The notes below the pieces were generated by a model. The model was not told the DNA's origin. It made no database searches and worked only from the letters and a program-made list of their open reading frames with translations. Below are positions 16,843 through 25,629 of a DNA stretch of 64,000 nt, piece by piece; position 1 is the first letter of the stretch; each line of letters begins with the position of its first letter. Source of the stretch: Arenibacter troitsensis (GTDB taxonomy: Bacteria; Bacteroidota; Bacteroidia; Flavobacteriales; Flavobacteriaceae); NCBI RefSeq assembly GCF_900177645.1, contig NZ_FXAO01000001.1:520492-584491 (forward strand). Reading direction: 5' to 3'. Both the position numbers and the translations under genes were made by a program.

Positions 16843-17220
16843 TTATGACTTCTTATCTCCAAAATAAGAAACCGCTCCACCGCTTAAGAAATCTTCCCTT
16901 ACAGGACTAAATGTGTCAATTAGTATCCCTTCTTCCAAACAAACTGCACTGTGCAATAGATTAGGTTCAATATAAACTCCATCTCCTGCTTCTACAATTT
17001 TCTTTTCTCCATTAATTTCAAATTCAAATTTGCCTGAAGCACAATAGGTAGCTTGGGTATGAAAATGTTTATGTGGGGAACCTAATGCTCCTTTTTCAAA
17101 CTTCACTTTTACCATCATGATTTGGTTATCGTACCCCAAAAACTGTCTTGATACTCCTCCTCCAAGCTCTTCCCATTCCATTTCTTTTGTGGTGATGTAC
17201 TTTTCACTAAATCGTTTCAT
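16843..17220 (-). CDS. kdgF: KdgF-type cupin, unsaturated uronate linearisation
   Basis: 125 residues forming one cupin barrel. The metal-binding pattern is visible as His50, His52, Gln56 (PHKHFHTQATY) and His90 (PNLLHSAV). IDTFSPVREDFL near the end, with Asp102 and Arg108, matches KdgF proteins. KdgF converts the unsaturated uronate released by lyases into the linear ketone (DEH) in the cytoplasm, feeding the reductase. It lies between the PL7 gene (72-nt gap) and the SDR (30-nt gap) in one operon. Length is typical of the family. ATG at 17220. Confidence 0.92.
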   Translation of the reverse strand: MKRFSEKYITTKEMEWEELGGGVSRQFLGYDNQIMMVKVKFEKGALGSPHKHFHTQATYCASGKFEFEINGEKKIVEAGDGVYIEPNLLHSAVCLEEGILIDTFSPVREDFLSGGAVSYFGDKKS

Positions 17221-17292
17221 TGTTTTTTGATTTTAATTAGTCTTTACTCTTTTTTTAATAACGGTCAACTCTTTTATATGAATCAAATCGAT

Positions 17293-19347
17293 TTACTTTG
17301 GGGGTGTGCCCTGACCTACGGTTGCTTCCCTAAACCATACTTCTGTATAACACCCGTTTTCGTATTGTTTGGCGATATCGCCTCCGTAGGTTTCCGCACC
17401 TGAAAACCAAACCATGTTGGCTTCTGGATTTTTTCCATTGGTCTGGTTATATGCGCCTTGTTTAAAATAATTCAATTCTCCACTATAGGCAGTGGCACGT
17501 TCAACGGCGTCTTGCCCTATGGGGGCGAATAATTGCTTCATCTGTTCTGGGAAGTCCGACTTTTTTACATATTCTGATGAAATCAGATTTTTGGTAAATG
17601 TTTTGGTTTCGTGATTTTCACTTTTGAAGGTTAGATACATGATTCCTTTATAAACATTTACTTCATAACTAAATTCTTCACCTAATTCAATGCCATTTTT
17701 AGGTTCAGCAGGAAAGTCGCTTTTACCTTTCCCAATGACGGACATATCGTTCCCCCATACGGCATAGGAATGTTCCCACCGGCCTGAATTATCATCACCT
17801 ACTGGATTGATTTCATAATTCCAAAAAACGGAACCCTTGGTGTGACCAGGAAATTTCTTGTAGAATATTTTAAGAGGTTCATTTTCATGTCCCTCACCAC
17901 TGTGAATTTGCCCCACAACAGTTGAATAAGAGGCAGCAACTCTGGCATCGCCAGAAATGGAGACCTGCATTACCTTGCAGGTGCCTGTTAGTTTGCCACC
18001 TTCTTCAGGGAGCCATTCTCTTTTTTCGTGTAGCTCGGTTCTTGTATTGCTGGAGTTTTTTGACGTGACACCGGAATTGGGAGTTTTGTAGACTACCCAA
18101 CGCCTAGTACCGTCTATTACAGTGAAGAAGAAATCTTTGTGTTCGAACTGCGTGATATCTTCCACCTCCTTACCGTCACCCAGCAATATTTTAAATTTAT
18201 CCATAAATAGAATCACCTCATTGGGATAGACCGTTTTAGTACTTAGGCCATCATTTGCTTCGAAATAACCTGCATTTGAAATGGCATCATCGCTGATTGT
18301 AATATCCGCTGATTTAAACCATACCTCAGCGTAATTACCATCTGCATATTGTTTTTGTAGATCACCACCATGGGTTTCGGCACCAGAACACCAGACTTTA
18401 TTGATTTTAGGGTCTTTTCCGTTGGTTTGGTTGTACGTGCCCAATTTAAAAAATAGGCCCTCACCGGTATACGCTTCTTTGCGCTCCAGGCCATCCTGCC
18501 CTATGGGTACAAATAATTTCTTGGTTTGCTCTGGCATGTCCGAACGATTTGCATATTCAGAGGAAATAAGATTTTTAGTGAATTTTTTGGTTTCATGGCC
18601 TTCACTCGTGAATGTTAGATACATCATACCTTCCTTAATAACTACTTCATAAGTGAATTCTTCACCTAAGGCAATTCCGTCAACTGGTTCAGGTGGATAG
18701 GTGTTTTCATCAGTACCGACAACAGAAAAGTCATAGCCCCATATAGGATAGGAATAATCCCATCTTTTGGAATTATCATCACCTGCAGTATTTATTTCGT
18801 AATGCCAAAAGACAGAGCCTTTTTCATGCCCAGGAAATTTTTTATAGAAGATTTTAAGTGGTTCGTTTTCATGCCCATCTGCACTGTGAATCTGACCAAC
18901 TACTACTGAATATGTTGAAGCAACGCGGGCATCGCCGGTAGTTGACACGTTCATTACCTTTAGGGTCGCTTTCATAGTAGCATCTGTCATTGGCGTCCAC
19001 TTCTTTAATTGGGCCAATTCGGTTCTTGTATTGTTCGAGGTACCATGGGTATTTCCGGCATTTGGAGTTTTGAATACTACCCAATCCCCTTGATCATCAC
19101 TTGCAGTATAAAAGAAATTCTTGTTCTCATAGTCAATAGCTTGGCCTACATTAGAGCCATCACCTAGGATCAAATTCCAATGTTGAAAAAATGGTATGAT
19201 TTCGTTTGGACTACGACCTATAGCTGCGTTTTCAGAAATGTCTGTAGATTCTTGTTTTTTGTTTTCTTTACAGCCAACAAATAGCAAAATGGTACTCATC
19301 ATGAATAAATAATGTACCGAAACCGAATTGAATATTTTAAAGTTCAT
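17293..19347 (-). CDS. Alginate lyase with two tandem PL7 domains, surface lipoprotein
   Basis: 684 residues. A lipoprotein signal ends in LLFVGC (Cys26), followed by charged KENKK. Two complete PL7 (alginate lyase 2) domains follow, about residues 46-350 and 374-676. Each has the catalytic set: Arg108/Arg436 (RTEL), Gln152-His154/Gln480-His482 (QIHS) and Tyr305/Tyr633 (YNQTNG), all exactly 328 residues apart. Long stretches such as EPLKIFYKKFPGH are identical, so the duplication is fairly recent. The enzyme cleaves alginate by beta-elimination at the cell surface. The ATG at 19347 gives a clean lipoprotein signal; the ATG at 19389 would add 14 polar residues. Operator-promoter at 19514-19565. 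Confidence 0.93.
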   Translation of the reverse strand: MNFKIFNSVSVHYLFMMSTILLFVGCKENKKQESTDISENAAIGRSPNEIIPFFQHWNLILGDGSNVGQAIDYENKNFFYTASDDQGDWVVFKTPNAGNTHGTSNNTRTELAQLKKWTPMTDATMKATLKVMNVSTTGDARVASTYSVVVGQIHSADGHENEPLKIFYKKFPGHEKGSVFWHYEINTAGDDNSKRWDYSYPIWGYDFSVVGTDENTYPPEPVDGIALGEEFTYEVVIKEGMMYLTFTSEGHETKKFTKNLISSEYANRSDMPEQTKKLFVPIGQDGLERKEAYTGEGLFFKLGTYNQTNGKDPKINKVWCSGAETHGGDLQKQYADGNYAEVWFKSADITISDDAISNAGYFEANDGLSTKTVYPNEVILFMDKFKILLGDGKEVEDITQFEHKDFFFTVIDGTRRWVVYKTPNSGVTSKNSSNTRTELHEKREWLPEEGGKLTGTCKVMQVSISGDARVAASYSTVVGQIHSGEGHENEPLKIFYKKFPGHTKGSVFWNYEINPVGDDNSGRWEHSYAVWGNDMSVIGKGKSDFPAEPKNGIELGEEFSYEVNVYKGIMYLTFKSENHETKTFTKNLISSEYVKKSDFPEQMKQLFAPIGQDAVERATAYSGELNYFKQGAYNQTNGKNPEANMVWFSGAETYGGDIAKQYENGCYTEVWFREATVGQGTPPK

Positions 19348-19513
19348 ATTATAAGGATTATGTTTTCTATAAAAACCGTAAAAAGTCATTTTTTTAACGG
19401 CTAGGATAATTTCTTCAACAATCTAAAAGAAACCTTCTATCAGATGGTTTTACCTGCACTTCTACGATAATGAAAGCCAAAAAAAAACATAGCGAAAGTG
19501 ATTTGGTTAGAAT

Positions 19514-19565
19514 TGGTTTACCAGATTGGTTTACCAAAAATACGTAAATTTGTGGAACCACCAAA
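19514..19565 (-). promoter_or_regulatory. PL7 operon promoter with operator
   Basis: On the minus strand TTTG (19562-19565), a 19-nt spacer and TATTTTTG (19535-19542) form a full -33/-7 promoter. Two cores TGGTTTACCA at 19514-19523 and 19527-19536, 13 bp apart, overlap the -7 box. A plus-strand TAAATTTG (19545-19552) faces the other way. The leader to the ATG at 19347 is about 180 nt. Confidence 0.82.
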
Positions 19566-19798
19566 TATTTAACATTAAATCGATCTGTTTTATCTTTAAT
19601 TAATAATATTCTATCTGTGAAATTGCTAATTCGGCAAATGTGAATTTTGCTCTGAGCGCAGATTGTACACGGGGTAACCAAAAAAAGAATTTGGGATTAA
19701 GGTTCTTTATTCCAAAAGACCGCTAAATAATAGACCTTATAAGAGCTAATCAAATTAGAAGCAATGGTATTACATCGCTTGGATAAATTGTTACTTTT

Positions 19799-19966
19799 AT
19801 GTCTTCATTATTTGACTTCTTAGCGGTATTAAGACAGCTATTTAATACTAATATAAGAGCTGATACAAATAATTTTACAATTATGGCGGCCATTTTAATA
19901 GGTTTTAATTTTGTTTATTTCTTTTTAATTAGAAACATTGGATGTAATCCTTGCAAAGTGGCTTAA
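19799..19966 (+). CDS. Possible small membrane protein opposite the alginate genes
   Basis: An ATG-started frame of 55 codons on the plus strand between the PL7 promoter and the PL6 stop. It has a polar N-terminal half (MSSLFDFLAVLRQLFNTN..) and one hydrophobic segment (MAAILIGFNFVYFFLI) followed by GCNPCK, a CxxxC-like end. It could be expressed from the plus-facing -7 box at 19545-19552. AT-rich DNA can give such frames by chance, and no family is recognised, so this is a candidate only. It converges on the PL6 gene (16 nt between stops). The rest of 19566-19982 shows nothing I can name. Confidence 0.28.
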   Translation: MSSLFDFLAVLRQLFNTNIRADTNNFTIMAAILIGFNFVYFFLIRNIGCNPCKVA

Positions 19967-19982
19967 TGACAGGGGGATTGGT

Positions 19983-22292
19983 TTAGTACAGTAATTTCAT
20001 TTCTAAATTCTCTTCAACACGGATTTCCCCTGAATTGCTTATCTCATTGTCCGAATGGGTATTGTTTTTCGCTCCCCAAAGTAAGGCTACCAGTTTTACC
20101 GGATTGTTTTTAAAGGTGTTTTTGGAAATATCGATATTTACAATGCCATGGGAGTTGATCAGAATACCGTTTTTTTCTTGAGCGCCACAATTGGTAAAGG
20201 TGCTGTTGGTGACCAACAGATTCCCACCAATGGTTGATTCGTCATAACCACCGCGATAGTAATCTATGACATTGCTTTTTACGTTATTGAACCTGCAATT
20301 GTTTATTGTTAGATATTCAGTGTTATAATCTCCTAGATCATTAGTTTCTTCAGATAGTTCCAAACCATTTTCGCAATTTGATATTGAAGTATTTTCAAAG
20401 GTGATACGTTCTGCAAAGGACTCCTTATAGACCTTTAAGACATAATTAAAATCACTGATATCACAATCGGCAACCGTTAAACCAAAATGTGTAAACATAT
20501 TTTCTTTTAAACTGGCGAATGCATATTGGTAATTATTTCCTTTTAGGGTTACATTTTTTAGGTTTAAAAATCCTTTAGGTTGAAGTTGGAATAGTGGTGA
20601 ATTTTCTGCTCCTGAATAATTTAGGACAACTTTTGACTTATCCAAAGATTGAATGGTAAGCTTTTTATTGATTATCAAGGATTTATCGATTTCATAATTT
20701 CCTTCTGCCAGCAAAATAATATCCCCATTATCCGCTTCATTGATTTTTGATTGTAGATTTTCTGTTTTGGCTACAGCTACAGTTGTAGGTACAGGAGCTT
20801 CAGTTTCAATTGAATACCAGCTTGGGCCATATTTGGACCGGTCCAAAATTTTTGGGTCTTTAAAATCCGTAGAGGCGAAGGCTCCAATGGAGTTGTTTTT
20901 AGCTCTGGAATTGTCGACCAAATCTTTGGATATTTTTTCAAATTCGAACCCGTGGTAAGGTTCAATAGCAATTTTGGAAGAAGGGATAGCAATATTTTCT
21001 GTAATTTCTTTAACCTCAAAACTAACGGCCTCCAATCCATCATAAGCCTTAAAATTCACACCTTGATTATTGATGGCGTTGCTTTTAAAGGTAACACCAT
21101 CGGCCTTATCGTGTTCCACAATCGGTGACGTATCACCTTTTTCATTATAAATTACATTGTTTGCTATAATGGTCCTTATGGGTCTGGCAGAGCGAATCTC
21201 AGAGGAAGGCAGAACATCTTCCTGACTTAAATTTTGACCAACTCCGAATTGCCAGGGGGAATCGCAATTGATGTAGGTATTATAAGCGACCACTACATCT
21301 GTTACCTGATTGTATCTATTTTGGGGGGATTTTGGTATTCCGTTCATCACGGCTAAGGCACTTCTAAAATTCTTTCCTTTTATATTATAGAAGTAATTGT
21401 TGGTCACCCAATGCCCTGTATTGATAATTCTGATACCTCCAATGTTTTCGTTTTTGCCGTCACCAATGAAGTAATTGCCGTCAATAGTGCAGTAATTGCC
21501 ATGTCTTGTTACCAAAGAACCTTCGCTTTTATAAAAGACATTATTTCTGAACTCATTGAAGTTGGTTTTGCTGGAAATAATTTCAACTTCACCGTTGCAC
21601 TCTTCAAATAAGTTATTGGCAACCGTTGTATAACTTGGGGACATAGAAGAAAAACTGTTGCCAATTTGAATGGTCTCGCCACTGGCGCCTCCCTTAGGGG
21701 GTCTTGGCCCAAAATGGTTATTAATTATTTTATGGTAATTATTTATGCTCTCATTGCCTTCCAAGTCTACCCTAATCGTTGGTCCACGATTTGTTTTTCC
21801 GGCAATATAACTGTTGCTCAGGGTATTGTGTCTTCCCCAAAATTGAACCCAAAGATCCGTGTCATCGCGATGCATTTTATTAAAATCCTCAATAACGCAA
21901 TTGGTAACGGTGCAGTGATTGCCTATTGTATTTTCGTCCACCCTAAATTCCAATACTGCTTCGCTCGGGGAATGACCATTTCTAAAGTGCAGACCATCGA
22001 CCACTAAGTACTTCCCTCCAAATTTTAAATCGGATAGCCCTTCAATAAAAACTTTTCCAGGTGTTTCAGCTTTAATTGTAATTGGCTTGTCTTCTGTGCC
22101 TTCACCTATAAATTTAATTTGGACATCCTTCCATATACCATTGGCCATCACAATGTTATCACCAGCTTGTACATTTTTTATGGCTTCTTCCAATTCTTCA
22201 GGAGTGCCTACGGTTTTGGTATTAAGATTGGTCTTTTCCCCACAAGCGCCGATAATAAACAAAAAGCAAAATAATGTTACTAGTCTTGTCAT
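19983..22292 (-). CDS. PL6 alginate lyase (chondroitinase-B-like), two beta-helix domains, lipoprotein
   Basis: 769 residues. Lipoprotein signal LFIIGAC with Cys17. Residues ~28-480 form a right-handed parallel beta-helix of the PL6 family with catalytic Lys242 (EIISSKT) and Arg263 (VTRHGN), 21 residues apart as in AlyGC. Glu235 and Glu237 (GEVE) match the calcium-site acids; the expected Asn ligand could not be located with confidence. Residues ~500-769 form a second beta-helix (repeated N-x-x-F-x-N motifs), as in two-domain PL6 lyases. It cleaves alginate, usually mannuronate-guluronate or poly-guluronate blocks. Monocistronic, with the operator-promoter at 22330-22381 shared with the divergent TIM-barrel gene. 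ATG at 22292. Confidence 0.92.
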   Translation of the reverse strand: MTRLVTLFCFLFIIGACGEKTNLNTKTVGTPEELEEAIKNVQAGDNIVMANGIWKDVQIKFIGEGTEDKPITIKAETPGKVFIEGLSDLKFGGKYLVVDGLHFRNGHSPSEAVLEFRVDENTIGNHCTVTNCVIEDFNKMHRDDTDLWVQFWGRHNTLSNSYIAGKTNRGPTIRVDLEGNESINNYHKIINNHFGPRPPKGGASGETIQIGNSFSSMSPSYTTVANNLFEECNGEVEIISSKTNFNEFRNNVFYKSEGSLVTRHGNYCTIDGNYFIGDGKNENIGGIRIINTGHWVTNNYFYNIKGKNFRSALAVMNGIPKSPQNRYNQVTDVVVAYNTYINCDSPWQFGVGQNLSQEDVLPSSEIRSARPIRTIIANNVIYNEKGDTSPIVEHDKADGVTFKSNAINNQGVNFKAYDGLEAVSFEVKEITENIAIPSSKIAIEPYHGFEFEKISKDLVDNSRAKNNSIGAFASTDFKDPKILDRSKYGPSWYSIETEAPVPTTVAVAKTENLQSKINEADNGDIILLAEGNYEIDKSLIINKKLTIQSLDKSKVVLNYSGAENSPLFQLQPKGFLNLKNVTLKGNNYQYAFASLKENMFTHFGLTVADCDISDFNYVLKVYKESFAERITFENTSISNCENGLELSEETNDLGDYNTEYLTINNCRFNNVKSNVIDYYRGGYDESTIGGNLLVTNSTFTNCGAQEKNGILINSHGIVNIDISKNTFKNNPVKLVALLWGAKNNTHSDNEISNSGEIRVEENLEMKLLY

Positions 22293-22329
22293 AATTAATG
22301 AATTTTATGTAGCACTTATAATTATTAAT

Positions 22330-22381
22330 TGGTTAACCAGATTGGTTAACCAAAAATACGTATATTTGTTGGACTAGCAAA
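22330..22381. promoter_or_regulatory. Divergent promoter-operator between PL6 and the TIM-barrel gene
   Basis: Two identical cores TGGTTAACCA at 22330-22339 and 22343-22352, 13 bp apart. Minus strand (PL6): TTTG (22378-22381), 19-nt spacer, TATTTTTG (22351-22358). Plus strand (TIM-barrel): TATATTTG (22361-22368) with a TTG inside the operator (spacer 16). One operator can therefore control both directions. Confidence 0.8.
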
Positions 22382-22427
22382 TTTTTAACATAAAAATTGT
22401 ATAATAATCTATAAAGCAACCTATAAA

Positions 22428-23393
22428 ATGAAGAAAAGGACAATTTATGAAAGAAGAGATTTTGTTAAACTTGCCGCAATGGCTGGTGCTGCCTTACCAT
22501 TGATGGGATTTGATGAATCCATTTTTAATCCTATTTCCAAATCTAGCGGGAATCTGGAAGTGCATTTATTTTCCAAACATCTTCAGTTCCTTAACTATAA
22601 GGATATGTCCGAGGCGGCGGCGGAAATGGGTTTTGACGGATTGGATTTGACGGTAAGGCCAGAGGGGCACGTATTACCAGATCGCGTATCCGAGGATTTG
22701 CCTAAGGCGGTCGAGGCCATGAAAAAATATGGTCTAAACCCTAGACTGATGACCACCAATGTAATTGATGTTGAAAATAAGGAGCACAGATCCGTGTTGG
22801 AGACGGCCAGCAAAAGTGGTTTTACCCATTATCGTACGGCTTGGCTAAGCTATCCCGAGAATAGGGAGATTGCTGAAAGTCAGGCTATCTATGGCCAACA
22901 ATTGAAAAAATTGGAAGTTCTAAACAAACAGTTGAGCCTTATTGGCTGTTATCAAAATCATGCGGGTAATCATGTTGGGGCGCCCATTTGGGATTTGCCA
23001 CCTATTCTTCAGGCCACTAAAAATGTAAATATTGGTTGCCAATATGATATAAGACATGCCGTGGTGGAAGGAGGCAGTTGTTGGGAACTCGGGTTGCGAC
23101 TTATTAGACCTTTTATCAAATCAATAGTCATTAAAGATTTTAAATGGGGAACCGTTAAAGGACAATGGAAGCCTATCAATACGCCGCTAGGGGAAGGGAT
23201 GGTCGATTTTGACCGCTACTTTTCCTTACTTAAAAAATACCATATCAACGTGCCGGTATCCCTACACCTGGAGTATGGATTGGGCGGTGCGGAACACGGA
23301 GCGAAAGAGATCACCATAGACAAAAAAGAAGTCTTTGCTCAAATGAAAAAAGATTTAACCTTCCTTCAGGAAGCTTGGCAAAGAGCTGAATAA
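22428..23393 (+). CDS. Tat-exported sugar isomerase/epimerase-like TIM-barrel protein
   Basis: 321 residues. A twin-arginine signal (YERRDFVKLAAMAGAALPL) precedes a xylose-isomerase-like TIM barrel of the AP-endonuclease-2 family (AAAEMGFDGLDLTV, NHAGNHVG, QYDIRHAVVEGG, VIKDFKWG, HLEYG). Family members are metal-dependent sugar isomerases or epimerases; the acidic and His residues at strand ends (e.g. in CQYDIRHA and HLEYG) could bind metal. The Tat signal places it in the periplasm or in the envelope. It is divergent from PL6 and shares its operator, so it belongs to the alginate regulon; 24 nt later comes the RraA-type gene. The reaction is unknown. Confidence 0.82.
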   Translation: MKKRTIYERRDFVKLAAMAGAALPLMGFDESIFNPISKSSGNLEVHLFSKHLQFLNYKDMSEAAAEMGFDGLDLTVRPEGHVLPDRVSEDLPKAVEAMKKYGLNPRLMTTNVIDVENKEHRSVLETASKSGFTHYRTAWLSYPENREIAESQAIYGQQLKKLEVLNKQLSLIGCYQNHAGNHVGAPIWDLPPILQATKNVNIGCQYDIRHAVVEGGSCWELGLRLIRPFIKSIVIKDFKWGTVKGQWKPINTPLGEGMVDFDRYFSLLKKYHINVPVSLHLEYGLGGAEHGAKEITIDKKEVFAQMKKDLTFLQEAWQRAE

Positions 23394-23417
23394 ATTGGAA
23401 AACCCAAGCATAACAAA

Positions 23418-24131
23418 ATGGACCACACAACAAATTCCGCAAAAGAGAAATTAAGAAAAGTCAGTACCGCCACCATTGCTACCTGTCTTTTTAAGAAAGG
23501 ATTGAAAAAACAATTTATTCAAGACGTAAAACCCTTAAAGCAGGGTAAGCCTACTATGGTAGGGGAGGCCTATACTCTGAGATATATACCGGCCCGTGAA
23601 GATTTAAATACCATTGAAGTGTTTAAAGATCCTAAACATTTGCAGAGGGTAGCGGTTGAAGAGTGTCCAATGGGCGCGGTTTTGGTTATTGACAGTAGAA
23701 AGGATGCCCGTGCCGCTTCAGCGGGATCCATATTGGTTACGCGATTAATGGTAAGAGGGGTGTCGGGAATTGTAACAGACGGGGGATTCCGTGATTCTGC
23801 CGAAATAGCCGAGTTGAATATTCCCTCCTATCACAATAGACCGTCGGCACCTACCAATCTTACTTTGCACCAGGCCATTGCCATTAACGAACCCATTGGA
23901 TGCGGCGATGTAGCTGTTTTTCCAGGGGATATTTTGGTTGGGGACGATGATGGGGTTATGGTAATCCCTGCCGGTATTGCCGATGAGGTGGCCGACGAAT
24001 GTTTGCAAATGACCTTATTCGAGGAATTTGTGATGGAAAATGTGCAAAATGGGCGATCAATTATTGGATTGTACCCTTTGGTGGACAATAAAATTGCTAA
24101 TGAGTTTGAGACGTGGAAAGCCAAAAAGTAA
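23418..24131 (+). CDS. RraA-family aldolase/lyase-like protein
   Basis: 237 residues of the RraA (dimethylmenaquinone-methyltransferase-like) superfamily, which includes 4-hydroxy-4-methyl-2-oxoglutarate/CHA aldolases. GEAYTLRY, the nucleotide-free glycine loop (ASAGSILVTRLMVRGVSGIVTDGG) is represented here by GGFRDSAEI with the catalytic Arg125-Asp126, and a late GDDDGVMVIP is conserved. No signal peptide, so it is cytoplasmic. It follows the TIM-barrel gene by 24 nt and is most likely co-transcribed with it under the alginate operator. A pyruvate-releasing aldol cleavage of a uronate-derived keto acid is a possible role (inference). RNase E regulation is unlikely in this context. Confidence 0.82.
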   Translation: MDHTTNSAKEKLRKVSTATIATCLFKKGLKKQFIQDVKPLKQGKPTMVGEAYTLRYIPAREDLNTIEVFKDPKHLQRVAVEECPMGAVLVIDSRKDARAASAGSILVTRLMVRGVSGIVTDGGFRDSAEIAELNIPSYHNRPSAPTNLTLHQAIAINEPIGCGDVAVFPGDILVGDDDGVMVIPAGIADEVADECLQMTLFEEFVMENVQNGRSIIGLYPLVDNKIANEFETWKAKK

Positions 24132-24564
24132 AGACTATTGGGCTAGACAATATATCCTAAATTGGCTACCGTATTTATGATGTTACAAATTCCAGAAAAT
24201 TAAAATTATTGGATTATTTGTTCAAGAACAATAGATTATATTGGTTTTCAGGAGAAGCTGAACGTCCCAGTACATTGTACATAAGGCGTTGGACTTTTTT
24301 GTTGCCATCCTTTTGGACCTGTGTTTGATTTTGCCATAAGCTATTTAGGAATCTTCCTTCAATGTGTTGGAGGATTTTGAATGGTTATTTCATTTTTAAA
24401 TGATGCCTATATTTTATAATTTAGGAAGTTTACGAAGCAGAATATTTTTATAGGCTATTGTCCGTTGAAATATTCTGGTTCTTAAGCGATAAAGTTTTGG
24501 GAAGCGATTTTGGCAAACCAACATTTAATTCATGACAGCATTAATCAAATCCAAACCCATACAT
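24132..24564. other. Intergenic region before the sialidase-like pair
   Basis: About 430 nt without a plausible gene on either strand. Only one degenerate operator-like core, TGGCAAACCA at 24511-24520 (one mismatch to TGGTNNACCA), was noticed. No clear promoter or terminator was identified. Confidence 0.45.
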
Positions 24565-25593
24565 ATGAAAAAATCACTGGTTGCTACCATATCAATTTTA
24601 ATCTTCTTTATCACTTTAAATAGCATTTCACAGACCCTGCCAAAAGGCGTCAAAGTTTCGCAGATATATTCCGATGAAAATTACAACGCCTTTACTTCCC
24701 TAATCAAGTTTAAAGGTGATTTTTATTGTGCATTCCGATCAGGGGAAAATCATGTGTACGGAAAGGATGGAATAATAAAAATTATTACCTCTAAAGATGG
24801 CATGGTTTGGAAAGAAGTTGATCAAATTGCCCTCAGCGGATTTGATTTAAGGGATCCCAAATTATCGGTTACTCCAGAGGGGCTCATAATGGCCACTATG
24901 GGAGGGTCCATTTATGAAGGCAAGACTCTGTTGGGAGGAATACCCCATGTAGCATTCTCCAATCCTATAGGTACCAGGTTTTCAACGCCACAACCCATTA
25001 AATATGATGCCGGCATAAAATCGAAGTTCGACTGGCTCTGGAGCCTAACTTGGCATGAGGGTACGGGATATGGAGGCATGTATTCCAGAAAGGAAAATGA
25101 GGCAGGTGACAATGAGACGACCATAAAATTGGTTAAAACTACCAACGGGGTGGATTATGAAATGGTTGCGGATCTGGGAATTGAAGGAAATCCCAATGAA
25201 TCCACAATCCGCTTTTTACCCAATGGCGATATGTTAATGCTAATAAGACGTGAAAAGGGCAACAAAAAGGCCTATTTGGGGAAAAGTAGTCCTCCTTATA
25301 CCGACTGGAACTTTACCGAGTCGCCATATTTTATTGGAGGTCCCGACTTTGTAGCGATAGACGAGGGTATATTTATTGGTGGGGGAAGGATTAATAGGGA
25401 GTATACCGGACTGGTTTCCTTTGATAAAAATGGAGATTTTAAGGAGGTGTTGAAATTGCCATCGAATTCCGATAGCAGTTATCCCGGTTTTGTTTTCGAA
25501 AATGATACCCTTTATATGAGCTACTATTCTTCTCACGAGACCGAAAAAACCTCTATTTATTTTGCAGAAATACCCTTGGTTGAACTTAAATGA
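24565..25593 (+). CDS. Secreted sialidase-fold (beta-propeller) protein
   Basis: 342 residues with a signal peptide (MKKSLVATISILIFF.., ending near SISQ). The mature part is a BNR/sialidase-like propeller: an Asp-box SKDGMVW is visible, plus related turns (TTNGVDY, FDKNGDF). An FRSGE motif near the start and an NESTIRFLPNGDMLMLIRR strand, with Arg residues where sialidases bind a carboxylate, are suggestive. True sialidase activity is not shown; flavobacterial polysaccharide loci use this fold for other acidic-sugar hydrolases. The ATG at 24565 is preferred to that at 24532 because it begins the signal peptide. The next propeller gene starts 36 nt downstream. Confidence 0.72.
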   Translation: MKKSLVATISILIFFITLNSISQTLPKGVKVSQIYSDENYNAFTSLIKFKGDFYCAFRSGENHVYGKDGIIKIITSKDGMVWKEVDQIALSGFDLRDPKLSVTPEGLIMATMGGSIYEGKTLLGGIPHVAFSNPIGTRFSTPQPIKYDAGIKSKFDWLWSLTWHEGTGYGGMYSRKENEAGDNETTIKLVKTTNGVDYEMVADLGIEGNPNESTIRFLPNGDMLMLIRREKGNKKAYLGKSSPPYTDWNFTESPYFIGGPDFVAIDEGIFIGGGRINREYTGLVSFDKNGDFKEVLKLPSNSDSSYPGFVFENDTLYMSYYSSHETEKTSIYFAEIPLVELK

Positions 25594-25629
25594 TTACTAT
25601 AACATAAGTTTACCTTCTATAATCCAATA

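Noticed and set aside
23418..24131. RraA-type gene as a regulator of RNase E
   Set aside because: The catalytic Arg-Asp of the aldolase branch is present and the genetic context is carbohydrate metabolism.
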